A stretch of 64,000 nt of DNA from Crotophaga sulcirostris. Taxonomy: Eukaryota > Chordata > Aves > Cuculiformes > Crotophagidae. Below the pieces are notes generated by a model. The model saw only the letters and a program-made list of their open reading frames with translations, ran no database searches and was not told the origin of the DNA. The stretch is from positions 1,170,854 through 1,234,853 of the forward strand of contig VYZB01000095.1 of NCBI GenBank assembly GCA_013397455.1. Reading direction: 5' to 3'. A program made the position numbers and the translations under genes. Shown one piece after another: positions 1 to 11,700 of this stretch (position 1 is its first letter; each line of letters starts with the position of its first letter).

Positions 1-852
1 CTGCCAAACAACCCCCAAAACTATGGAATATTCCTCAATATTGAGGAAAATTTATTAACATATGAAAGAAATGTTGTTAGGAAGAGAGAATAAATTGAAA
101 CATATTAATCACTTGTGCTAATGCAAATATCCCGAAATCATGAAGACTGTGCAGTTTTCCTGACCCAAAACCAAATCATAACCCTAAAGAGGAGTCTGTG
201 CCAGCCCAGGGTGTGCTTCTGCCTGGTGGGAGGGGATGCAAGAGGGCTTGGCTGCAGCCACAACCATCTGTGGTCACTTGCCAAAGGATACGGTTAATCC
301 AGATGGGGAGTCCCCACTCTTGTACAGACAAGATGTAGTACTTGGTTGTTTTGTAAAACATATTCATATATCAAATTCCCATCTTATTTTTTTGCATTTG
401 CTTAATTTACCTACTTTCTTCTAAATGAACATACCGATGTGGTGGGGATTTCCATTTCTTCCGTCTGATGCCGTGGGGCTTCCAGATGCTGTGGTGTATA
501 TAAAGAATAGAAAACAGTAATAGGAAAGATTTAATATCCATTTGCCTAGCTCTGGAAGGACAGAACTGTTAAAACAATAGAGGATAAAGATAAAATGTAA
601 TGTTACATATTTTATTTCACAAGTCTAATAAAGATAGAAGAAAGCTGGATCTGCCTCTTGATTTGTGCTGCTTGAGCAGCTCTACTGAGCTTGTTCTAAA
701 CGCTTTAAATTGAAATTCTCAGTAAATATAGGAATGAAATGCACAAAAGATAAGATCTATGACAAAAACCGAGAACTTTTTATAAAAAATATGTGGCTAT
801 CAATCCTTCAGCACTGCCACAGGAAAGCAGACCGAGATATTCCCTCCTGGTA

Positions 853-866
853 TCACTAGAGGGCAC
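853..866 (+). promoter_or_regulatory. CTCF-like core motif
   Basis: The 14 bases tcactagagggcac match the vertebrate CTCF core consensus CCASYAGRKGGCRS at 13 of 14 positions; only the first C is replaced, by T. CTCF is the zinc-finger insulator and loop-anchor protein. The match is on the plus strand, so a loop would be expected to extend to the right. A single near-consensus site in 64 kb can arise by chance, and occupancy cannot be judged from sequence. Confidence 0.35.
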
Positions 867-2423
867 TCAGCAATTGCATTTTGCTGTTTTGCCATCCATT
901 CCAGAAACTTTAAACGTCTCTTTTCTTTAAAGTAAAAGACAACACACGTATTAAATATAAAGGTTTCTCAGGCATCGAAACAGGATTTATTGCTGATAAA
1001 TAATTCTCAATAGAAATGTAAAATAAATGTTGTGTATCCATAGAGCTGTAATTCAGCACTTTAGGGAGTGAAGGAAGTTTTAACTCCAAATAACAGGTAT
1101 TTTTTTTATATCTGACAAGAGATGGAATGCTCTGGAGTCATCCTTCCATGATGATTCCTTCCAAACACGTTTACAGCTGAGCAGGGCTGGAAGCAACTCC
1201 AAACTGAATATTCTCAGAGCAGGTATCTCCAAGCAGAAAAGTGTTGGTGGAGAAGAGATTTGCTGTCTGCTTTTTGCATCAGGAATGTGGGGAGGAAAGA
1301 TCAGGTGAGAGAAGAAGCAGGATGGAGGGTGGCATGGCTGCAGTGCAGTGCTATGTGCCAGGGAGAACGGCTCCCTGACGCCATCTGATGAGCTGGCCCT
1401 TCACCATCAAATACAAACCAGTTAAATCACTCTGGATAACAATTGCAAAACTAACTTGTAAGCACCAGCTATATGCCCTGCTCATTTTCCCCCAAACCCA
1501 AGAAAAGTGAGACCAAAGTTGCCTAGACAAAGGCTTGATTTTCATTATATGGCTGAAGTTGTGTATAACTTGCAGTAATGTTTTACGATGAGTGGGGAGT
1601 TCTGATGCTGGATGTCTCAAGATCTGCCAGCCTTTCTTGGGAAATACATGAGAGATTAACAAGGGACAATACAGAGGAACCTGTAGGACAGAGTACCATC
1701 ATGTTGCTGAAGCAGCTGTCAAAGCAGAAATATTGTGGCAGTACTTTCTTTAGACTAAGCAATAAATTGTTTGGATAAATAAATTAATTTTGCAATTGCC
1801 TTTTCAGGTATTTTTTTTTTGACTTACAGATAAATTACTTAGTGCAAATGCAGGCTGAGTTGCAGCCTTGTCCTGAGTCTAGCAGGACTCCAGAGCAAGT
1901 AGACTTTCAGGTTTTTCAGAAGTCCACATCTGTTTTCTGGCTAAGAAATTGTGAGTGAGCTGTTTGGAAGGTCTTTTATCTCTCTTTCCATATGCTGTAA
2001 GCCTAGTGGTGAGCTCTGTAGTTTAAATCGAGCTCCTCTGTTTTTATCAGAGGTTTTCCCAGTGTGAGACAACTGTTCTGGCATTCTCTGCCATCCTCGT
2101 TGGAAGGGAAGTCCTGAGCAATTAGGTGTGATCTGAGTGGTCCTTCTCTCTTTGCTATCATTGGAAAACACAACATGCTTAGCAGGCATAGGGCTGTGAA
2201 ATTGCTTCAGCTCTTCAAGCCAGTCGCAGTGACCAAAAGCCAGATACAGCAAAGCATTACATCTGCCTCTGAACTTGGCTTAGGATGCTTATGGTGATGG
2301 CTGGTTGAGCTACAAAGCTTTAAAGGAAAGTTAAAGGCATAAACCCAACATTTGTCATACTTATGGGGACATTCTCTTCTTTTGTTAGAAGTCTGTCTTT
2401 TGGCCATTGCCAAAATGGATTCT

Positions 2424-2444
2424 GTTTGTTTGTTTGTTTGTTTT
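2424..2444. repeat. (GTTT)n short microsatellite
   Basis: Five tandem GTTT units, then six C and AG. The tract looks like a polypyrimidine tract plus splice acceptor, but the downstream frames carry no recognisable protein and it is most simply a short simple repeat. Confidence 0.7.
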
Positions 2445-2630
2445 CCCCCCAGGAAGCCTATTTTAACAGAAATGCATTCGTTGGAAGAGTGTATTATAAA
2501 AAGACAGATATTTTGTACAATTTTCAGAAGGCACTAAAAAAATGTGTGCATTCTCCAACTTCATAAATGAGCATTACTGTTTTCCTTGCTATGCTGTTTC
2601 TTTTACTTTCTTTACTTACTTAACTTTTGC

Positions 2631-2973
2631 TCTCTACAACTACCTAAAAGGAGGTTGTAGTCAGGCAGGGGTTGGTCTCTTCTCTCAGATGACCAGTGAC
2701 AGAACAATAGGACATGGACTCAAGCTTCGTCAGGGGAGGTTTAGGCTTGATATTAGGAAAGAAGTCTTCACTGAAAGGGCAATTGGCCATTGGAATGCGC
2801 TGTCCGGGAAGGTGGTGGAGTTGCTGTCCCTGGAGGTGTTTAAGAGGAGATTGGATGAGGCACTCAGTGCCATGGTTTAGATGGTGGATTGGTGTTGTGT
2901 TAGTGTTGAGTTATAGGTTGGACGCTATGATCTCAAAGGTCCTTTCCAACCTTGTAATACTGTGATACTGTGA
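2631..2973 (+). mobile_element. CR1 LINE, 5'-truncated 3' end
   Basis: This is the 3' end of a chicken-repeat-1 (CR1) non-LTR retrotransposon, the dominant interspersed repeat of birds. Full elements are about 4.5 kb and encode ORF1 and an endonuclease/reverse transcriptase; only about 340 bp remain here, typical of 5' truncation during target-primed reverse transcription. What is seen: an uninterrupted frame from about 2631 to the TAG at 2878-2880 with CR1 C-terminal motifs ([48 protein letters not shown]); a 3' UTR with the motif ggttggacgctatgatctc; and a terminal tandem octamer atactgtg-atactgtg at about 2956-2971, equivalent to the attctatg repeats ending most avian CR1 copies. No clear target-site duplication is visible, as usual for CR1. 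Subfamily not assigned. Confidence 0.95.
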
Positions 2974-5900
2974 AATCAATTAGTAAAAAGAAGGGGATTT
3001 TCTTCATGAAAGGAAGGGGAGCTAGCAGCTCATTTATCTTGAATTGTGTTAATGACACAGAACATTTTATGTCCTTAAATGTTCTAAAAAATACTAAAGC
3101 TGAGTTAGTAAAATGCTGCAATATTGTTTGAGGTCTCATACTTATATTCAAATGCTGCTCCTTCTTTTCGTAACACCCTAAAAACCACAAAACTTTGAAC
3201 TTTAATGTTCTGTACAGCTGCAGCATCATAAATGGATGAATATACAAAAGGTGTTGGAGGCATAAGTCCATGAAGCAAAAGCTTGCTCGACAAGTTCACA
3301 TACTGATGGTTGTTCTTCAGATCAAAAGTCACTGTGGCTATAGATAGGAACTGCCAGTACTATGAGGTCATTTTATACTAACAGAGGATGTGTCACATTG
3401 CTCTGGAAGAGAACAAAAGGTCAGGCAAAAGTATGGAAAAAAATTTTCAAGGTGCTTAGTCATTCTGTATTATTTCTGAGAGCAAAGACATTCTTTCCTG
3501 CTTCTGTGGGTATTGTATAGTAGGACATCAAACACATGCACCAAAGGACAGAATTGATGAAAACACAAAGGTAAAGAATCAGGTGGTGAGCTGCCAAGGA
3601 AAATATCATCCTTAGAAAATCACTTTTCTATGACTGAGTTTTGCTATGATTTTCAACTGAATGCAATCCAAAACAAAAGCCAAGCATTTGAATTGCTGGT
3701 GGAGCACAGTGCAACAGGGCTTGAATGAGCACCTGTTGCAGTTGTCTTTAAAAGAGGTTTCTTCTTCTAACAGTGAGATGCACTGGAGAAACATAAATTA
3801 ACAGGTGGGGGAGATTAATTCACACAAATGTGATTTTCCTGACAAAGGGCATAGTAAGAGGTTGAAGGTGAGAAAGTAAGCAGAAAGAAAAAATTAATTT
3901 GAAGGTTCATCCCTAAAATTGCATCTCTTGGTTTCTCTCAATATCAGAGAGATCATACATGTTTAGCATGCAAGTCCTTAAAATTTGGATTGTTGCATTT
4001 TATCTATGATCTGTAAATCTCAAGAAGGTTGTTTGTGTCCTGCAACATGCAGTAAAGACATCAAGCTCTCAACTTTCTTCAGTTACACCTTGTCACAAAC
4101 TGCTTCAACAGTCTGCTACAGCTAACAATCAATAAAGGAGGACAAATAATTTGATTTGGGAAAATGCCTTATGGAAAAATCTTATTTAGAGACCTGGTGA
4201 CTCTCTATTCTATGTGGGTTCTAGCTGCTAAAAATAACAAGATAGAAAAATAATGCCACAGTACACTAATAAAGTTATCCGTACCTTTCCTACGTATCTC
4301 ACCCAGGGAGTAATATATTTTCACATTTCATTTCCATTGACATAATTATAGGTTGAGGTCTCTTAACAGCTTTGATCAGAACACCTGTTACATTAGCTGT
4401 TATCAGGGTGCCTGACAATTCAGTTTGACTTCTTTGGATGAGCTAGTGGGGACAGTTCATGCCAGCCTGTTTCTGCCCATACAAGGTAAATACCGCAAGG
4501 TAGGCTTCCCTACTCAAAATGTTGACAGATGAACAGAGTATTAGATTGATTTAATAACTGCTGCTAAAACCCTAGCCATCCTGCTGCTTTAAATACAACC
4601 TGTAAGTATTTAATGCCTTCAGTAATTAGATAGTTTTGACTTTCCTACCTGTATGCTGATTTTAGGAACCTGACTTTAGGTATGCAGACTTTGAGACTTT
4701 GGGAGTTTCACACAAGTAGTGATGGATAATTTAAAGGAATGTTTGCAATTGCTATAATCCTCTTATCATACTGTGTTTTGCATTACCACAGCAACAAATT
4801 CCAGTGTGACTGGTATGATAACAGTAATGAACTAGTTCAGAATACCATCAGAGAAATGAAGACAATTACTTCTCATTTTTAACTCCGTCTTGGCATGGTG
4901 TGAAAATTCATAGTAAATTCCCCGCATAGAAATCAAATCTAATCCATACATTTGAATTGCAGTCCCAGCATCTACAGAAGAGGTTTTGGGATTATTTTTT
5001 TCAGCTCTGAGATTCCTCTTTAATTGTATTACATATTTCAATACACAAAATGCTGCATTTAAGTAGGAGCCAGATTATTTCATTATTCAAGTTAATTAAT
5101 AGGGGTAATTAAATGCTACAACTAATGTATTATGATTTTTAAGTACAGTGTAAATGAATTGAGATTCCACATCAACATTTCTAACTCTTTCTCTGTACTG
5201 CCTTACTCCTCGCTTGCCAGCTTTGAAGCAGGAATCCAAACAAGCATTTGTGGAAACCATTGTGAGTTCACAAATTTCCAGTTCCTTATTTCAGTAATGG
5301 TGATTCAGTCTAATATTTAAGTTCCACCTTTTTCAGTTACCTAATATGCTACAAGCAAATTATCTCCAGTGACTTACCCATATTTTCTAATTCCTCCCAT
5401 AATCGGCTTTTTATATGCTACTGTTTTCTCTTCTGGGTTTTTTTTGGGGGGGGGGTTGTTGTTGGCTTTTTTTACTACTATCTCTACTTTCAGAACGGAG
5501 CAATTACCTAATTTTCTTGTAGATGGACTGTTAAGTGTTACAACTGTTCTTTCTGAGAAAGGAGAGGTCAACGTCTAGCCCAAGTCTAAAGCTATTGTTT
5601 GCTCAAAACATAAAGGGTTTATCTCTGTACAAATACTACATTGTTTACTCAATATTGGTTAACATGGAGAAGTCAGAGGGAAAAGGTTGTACTGTTGCAT
5701 GCTTTCTGGGGCTTTTGTTTGCCTTACCATGTCATCATCGGGTCTAGGTAAGTAAACAAACTGGAAGATGAGATGTGCTTTTACAGTGGAAGATTATAGG
5801 CCTTGCAATGCTATGATGTGATGGTGAGATATTTGTCAATATTAAGCTGGTGACGTGCCCTTGGTTAGCACAGGGATGGTGACTGTGTTTCTGTGGGTGT

Positions 5901-8693
5901 ATTTTGACACGCTTGTTTCAAAATATCGTTGGAGTGAGTTAGTGTGACATCTCAGTGGAAACATGATGCTTAAATGCCATCATGTCCTCTTGGGAACAGT
6001 GGCTAACTTTGGGTTCACCTGTTTCCCTTAATGTCTTCTCTTCAGCTGTTTGAACAAGGAGACTTGCCCGGAAAGCAAATTTTCAGGCAGGTTCTTACCT
6101 CTGGCTTCACTGTGGCACTTGCTAAGAACTAGTTGAAGGTCAGTGGCTCTCAGCCAGGCCCAAGGTCTTCAGGACTCTGGATCCAGTGTGATACTGAAAT
6201 TTTCTCCTCAAGACTTCCCTGTTCTATCACAAAACCATTCCATTTCCATACTGGCCATTATACAACTGCCAGTAAGTTGATCTTTGGCACATGGCATTTA
6301 TAACGTATTTTAGGAAGAAAATAAGAAGCTGGGTGCTTTAGTAAAAGAAATCTTTGTAGATGTTGTAAGACAGGTTTCATTGTGCTTCACTGCACACTGT
6401 ATCACGGCAAACATGCTCTCCTTCTCTCCCGACAAGGATGTTTGCTTTGCATTGTACAGCTATCACCCCCTTGGCTGATAGAAGCCATTGTGACAGTATG
6501 GTGCCTATCCAAGTTTTAGGACTGGAAAGTAAGGCTGATCTCTTTTCCATGAATTGAGTTTCTGTTTGAATTTTGGCCCACTGCGAAGTTGGCTGCTCAT
6601 TTTACTAAAGCAAACCCAGAATACTAAACAGGTAATTAATTTATGTTCTTTGCCAAGAGTCAAAAGGCAGTGTTCACCAGGCATTGAAGACCAGCAACGA
6701 TTTTCGTGAAACTGAGCATTTAAAAAAGGCAAAACTAATATATTGCTAGAATTTGTACGCAAATGATGTAGGTAAATATTACTATGATATTCACATTTTA
6801 TTCTATTAGTGCTTGTATTTTTCTTTTAACTTACTTAAAATGTACTTTCTGGATGCAGTTGCAGTTGTTAATGGGCTGCAAAGCACTCAAAGGAGGTTGG
6901 GATGTCTGGTTTATTTCTACTAGAGCAGTTTCTTTCTTACAAGTGGAAGAGAGTGAAGCAGGCAGCTTTAAGAGAAGACACTACCTTCAGAGATGTAATG
7001 AATGACCTGTGTGTTTTCTTACTAGCAATAACAGTAAGAATAACCAAGTCATTCCGGATTGTCCAAAAAAGCTTCTCTATCTAACCTTGACTGTTTGGTC
7101 TCAGTTGCATTTTTCTGTTGCAAATCTGTTGAAGGAGAAGAGAAAGGAAAGAGTCTGTGGACAGGCAGCTGTTTGGAGAACTTGGTTTACTGTGAGGTTG
7201 CTCAGAAAGTCATGAAAAAAGGTGAAGCATCACCAGTTAAAATGAGAAGCATCTTGAAGAGATCCAGGCATGCTGGCCAGGAAGTGATGCCCTTGGGAGC
7301 AGACCAGGCTTGTTTGAGCAAGCAATGAGGGGAAATCTCAGGCTGACTCAGGCTAATTCGTCAAGCTGTAGAAATTATTTGCTATTCCAAGCAGAAGAGT
7401 GAACTGGACATTTGAAGAGATGCTAATAAAGATAAATGACCCTGTTATATGGGCAGAGTTTGTAAATTAAGGACTCTAGTCTCCAAGCTAATGGAGGTCT
7501 TCTTGTCCAAGACACAATGTTGAAAAGATAATGAGGTGATTTCATGGAAAGAAACTTGGCCACTTGGTTCGATTCTTCTCCAAATTGTTTTTTTTCTAAT
7601 AAAGTACCCCAAACACCTGCTGGCTTCTTATTATCTGGGTTGTTATACAGCCACCAGGCACATGGGTTCTAACAGGATAAAAGGGAATTGGAAGTCCTAG
7701 ATCTGTGGTGTACCCAACTTTCTGCAATATTTGCCTTAGCTGAGAGAGAGGAGCTGACAAGACAAAGCCTCCTGAAAGCACAATAGATCCAAGAGAGTTT
7801 ATACAACAAGGCAGTTTTTATAGAAAATTCAAAACTAGGAGAACTCATACTTATTTTGCTTCTTAATTTAGATTACAAGCTGGTGGTTTTTTGAGGATGT
7901 ATTTCCTTGTGCTTAACACCCGGGATTATTTTGACATTCTCCAAAGTGTACACACATGTTTTTAGAATGGTATTTTTATTAAAATACTTTGGCTGTAGTA
8001 GTCATCTGTAGGCACCCTGGCACAAACTTCAGTCAAAAAGGAGGACAAAGGAGACACTACAAAGCAACAAGGAAGTAGTAATCCAACACAATGTGTTCAG
8101 GAAGCACCTTCATTAAAGCACAGAAGAAATTAAGAAGAGACAAGCTAGGTTTATCTTAACATTTTGAAGAATTAAATGCTGAGAGAACTTGGCAGCTCTC
8201 AGTATAAAGTGTTTTCTATTTCACATTGGTCGTTCTCTGAACTATATGTGCACTAAAGTATTTATTAATTTACCTTAGTAAAAAGAAAATTACTGTCTTA
8301 AAACCTCACTAAATATCTGATGGCATATATACACTGAGTCATGTCCGGTATTGATCTATTCTTGTGAATATATACTGATGTCCAGTCACTTGAAATGCAT
8401 ATAATTAATTACATAAGTGCCAAGCGCATTTCTGGAAGACAGATTAATGATGTGATAAGATGATAAAGAACTTAGTGGCTTTTGGTTGATAAATCATTTC
8501 ATACATAGGACATTTAATTATGGTCGTTTAAACCACTGCTTATTGTTGTGCCATTCTATAAACTAAAGCAATCAAAGCATTAACTCAAATGCATAACAGA
8601 AAGGTATTGTATCCACAGGGCAGATTTGGCTTTTGGAGGATAGAAGTTTCATATTTTACACAGAGCTTATAATTTTGATTGGCTGTTGGTTCT
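2974..8693. other. AT-rich non-coding stretch, no gene seen
   Basis: Unique AT-rich DNA without recognisable genes, transposons or RNA genes. Open frames reach at most 112 codons (minus strand 2933-3271, overlapping the CR1 tail) and look random. The only low-complexity feature is an adjoining T8/G10 run at 5438-5455. Confidence 0.55.
5438..5455. repeat. T8-G10 homopolymer junction
   Basis: Eight T are followed directly by ten G, then by TTG repeats. This is simple sequence with no indicated function. G runs of this length are prone to length error in sequencing and assembly. Confidence 0.8.
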
Positions 8694-8709
8694 GGGGGGG
8701 GGGGGGGGG
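8694..8709. repeat. Poly-G tract, G16
   Basis: Sixteen consecutive G, immediately followed by tgg. This is the longest G homopolymer in the window. Such tracts can form quadruplex structures and often cause sequencing drop-outs in avian assemblies, so the exact length may be unreliable. Confidence 0.95.
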
Positions 8710-11700
8710 TGGATCCTAGACTTTCTACCTATTTTTCTGCACACAGAGTGCTCTTCCTGTTGCACAATTATGCAAAAATAACTCATTGAAGAACTGAACA
8801 AATGCATCCTGCACTCACTGGATCGGCTCTGAGGAATGGCTTCCCTACGGAGCTGCAACCTCTGCAGCTGTACTGGTGTCCCACAGCAGGTCTCCTGCAA
8901 GTAGGGCAAAACCAGTTGCTGTCTGGCCACTTGAATACAAATTTAGGAATATCATCATAAAACCATATTCCTCTAATATTATTCTTCTGTAGAATGAGAA
9001 AGCTTACACTGGAACAAGTAGACCAAACAGTTTTAGCCTGAAATACTAATTCATATTCGAAGACCTCAAACAAATAGATTTTTTCTTCCCACTGGAAATC
9101 ACTTTTCTCTTCTGAGCAGCGCAGAGCTGGCAGCAGGTTCGGCTCTTCCCTTGGGAGGATCTGCCTGTGCTGGAGATAGAAAATCCTCCTTCCTTTCTGA
9201 TTTCTGCATTTGTGTTTGGGAAAATTTCTTTCCGGTTTATTGTCTCTACTTTCTTTCTGCTAATCTCCATCTTGTAGGAATTTGTAAATATGCTCAGAGG
9301 AATGATGGAGGTTTATACCAACAGTATAAACAAAACTGCTTCTTTTTTTGTGTGTTTCTAAATGCTAAATGAGATTAAATATGGCTGGCGGCAGTGTTAG
9401 TAACTTGGGTGGCGAGAAGCCAGAGGCAGCTTGGGATGCTCCACTTGTCACAGAACACTACTTCTTTATAACACCAAGTAATCATCCTTTCAGTGTTCTG
9501 CTAGCCTTGTTTGACCAACCTTCACCCCAGCACTCAGTGAATTGGACATTCAATTATTCTGTCCCCTTTTTATTTTTTAGAAGGAAAATCAGAGTAATTG
9601 CTGAGGTGAGGTGCGACTATTCCACCTCAAAACTGCACCAGAACTGCTGAAATTCACTTTTGAACGGATCAAATGTTATGTAATTCTCCTGGCCTTTTTT
9701 GGGAGGGGGTTGTTTGTTTTTATGGGGCTAATCCAGATGCCAGTACAGCCGGTGGGAGGCTTTCCACTGACTTAATTCACTGTTGGAGCAGGCCTGGAAG
9801 ACTTTCACCCGTTAGTCAGGGACTTCCTGATGGCTTCTGATATCTCTATACAGCCAGTGCCAGTCGCCTTCAGCAGCCTGAGCTTCCTTTTGTTTTTGTG
9901 CAGTGGACTCGGGTGAACCACAGCGGTGTTGCTGTGCTGCCCCTCGCCTTTACACGCTGGAGGGAGATGGGCTTTTCCTCCACCTTCCCTCTGTGTGTTT
10001 GTCCATTGGCAGGGTGTCTTCTTATTGAACCCATCTCCGCAGGCAACCAAAGGAAAACAAACACTGACTTTCAACAATAAGTCTTCAAAGTGTCTGCTAA
10101 TTACATAACGTTTAATTTTTTATTTTCACATTGTTTCTAAGTGGATAAATTTAAATATATATATAAATAAGCAAAGTGGGCAATGCCACTGAGAGCTCTA
10201 GACTTACTGAGTCTCCTTCCAGCTGTACCTAGGAGTTGGCCATGAGGTTTGGAGGGCACGGATGAGACTGTTCTGGAAGGGGAGGGAAGCTACTGAGAGA
10301 GGAGGGGTCTGGCAAGGAGACCTCGAGCTGGGTTTAGCTGGTGATGTCTTACGCATTACATCATGGGTTACTTTGCATAACCTTTTCCTGAATGTGGTCT
10401 TATACCACTTATGCTAAAAATCTGCACTTAGCACTTAGGTCCTGGTAATATAAATATTATCGCTGTTTTTTGTCGGGTCCACACAGAGATGCTTTCATGT
10501 ACGTGCTAAACCCTGCTGAAATTAATGTGCTGAACTGAAGGAATACAATTTACAATTGAATATTTGATGGGGGAAAAAAATCTCAAATATTGGAATAAAT
10601 TAAAATAAAGAAGGCCAGATAGGAATTAGGGGCTGTCTATCTGCTTTTATCTTGCTTGGGTCCAGTCTTTCATGGTTTCTCTTAAATGGACTCTTACTGT
10701 TAATTTCTACTGTAGGCACGGGGAGGAGCTGCAAAGAGCATGGCTTTTGCTAAAATGTCATTGCAAGCTGTTACTGTTAAGCAAGCCTGGAGTAGGAATG
10801 AGGGGAAACAACACAGTGGTGTGCAAGGCACTGCAATGCTTTTGTTCTATGCCAGCGCAGCATTCAGAGCCGAAGCAGAATTTTAGCCCTGCTGCAGTGA
10901 CATTTGCAAATGAGAACATGGCAAGCCCCTTAGTTTGGCCAGAATAAAATGCTCTCTTTAAGGGTGGAGGAAAAAAAGAGAAAGAGTCTGGCTTAATCAA
11001 AAAAGGGAATCAGTCCAGGGGTAAAAAAAAAAAATAATAAAAAGGCTTAAGAAGCAAACCAGAATGTAGAAAGAGCATGCATGCCAAAAAGAGAGAGTAA
11101 TCAAAACAGGAGAAAGGGTCTTGCAGAGGCAGAGTGCATAGGGCTGGGAGGGAAAGGACAGCAGAGAGTGGGGAAAGGCTTCTGGAATGGCACAGAGGCT
11201 TAGAAAGCTAAAATGAAAACAAAAGGCCAAGGGGGAACATTCAAATGGATATAAGGAAGAATGAATGGCTGTAAGGCATCTCAAGAATGCTTGTTACAAT
11301 TTCTGAACTGAGGATCTTCTATAATTTGTTTATTATGAATTTTATTCTACATGCTGTTTTGCTATTTGATATGAGACTGATAGGTGGAAAATACAACCCC
11401 CGTTTCAGGGAGCTGATGATATTCCCTTGAATGTCATGGATATGTAACGATGTTTAAAGTTCCCTTTCATTTCACTGACAGATTGATTGTGGCAATCTCT
11501 GACCCCCTGTTTGTGCATGAGGTCTCTCTGTGCTATAACAAATACAAACTGTAAAATGTATAAGCAAATTGTTAAAAATGCAAGCATTTGGTTGAAGACC
11601 AAGATGAGCAGCTCCCCTGCCCCAGCACGAACCCAGTGCAGCTGTCGGCCCCATCTCACTGGAAACAGGACTGGGAGGAGAGGTGGGCTATCACCTTTGT

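Larger units (their letters stand above)
1..2630. other. AT-rich non-coding stretch, no gene seen
   Basis: No coding region, RNA gene or transposon is recognisable. The longest open frames are about 100 codons (minus strand, 1351-1662 and 1941-2252); they resemble no family and are within chance expectation. A CTCF-like site lies at 853-866 and a short GTTT repeat at 2424-2444, both listed separately. The DNA is CpG-poor, as expected for vertebrate intergenic or intronic sequence. Confidence 0.6.

Noticed and set aside
9880..10080. Acceptor-like tract (ttgtttttgtgcag) followed by a 60-codon open frame
   Set aside because: The frame overlaps several equally open frames on both strands, the peptide resembles nothing, and no partner exon is evident.
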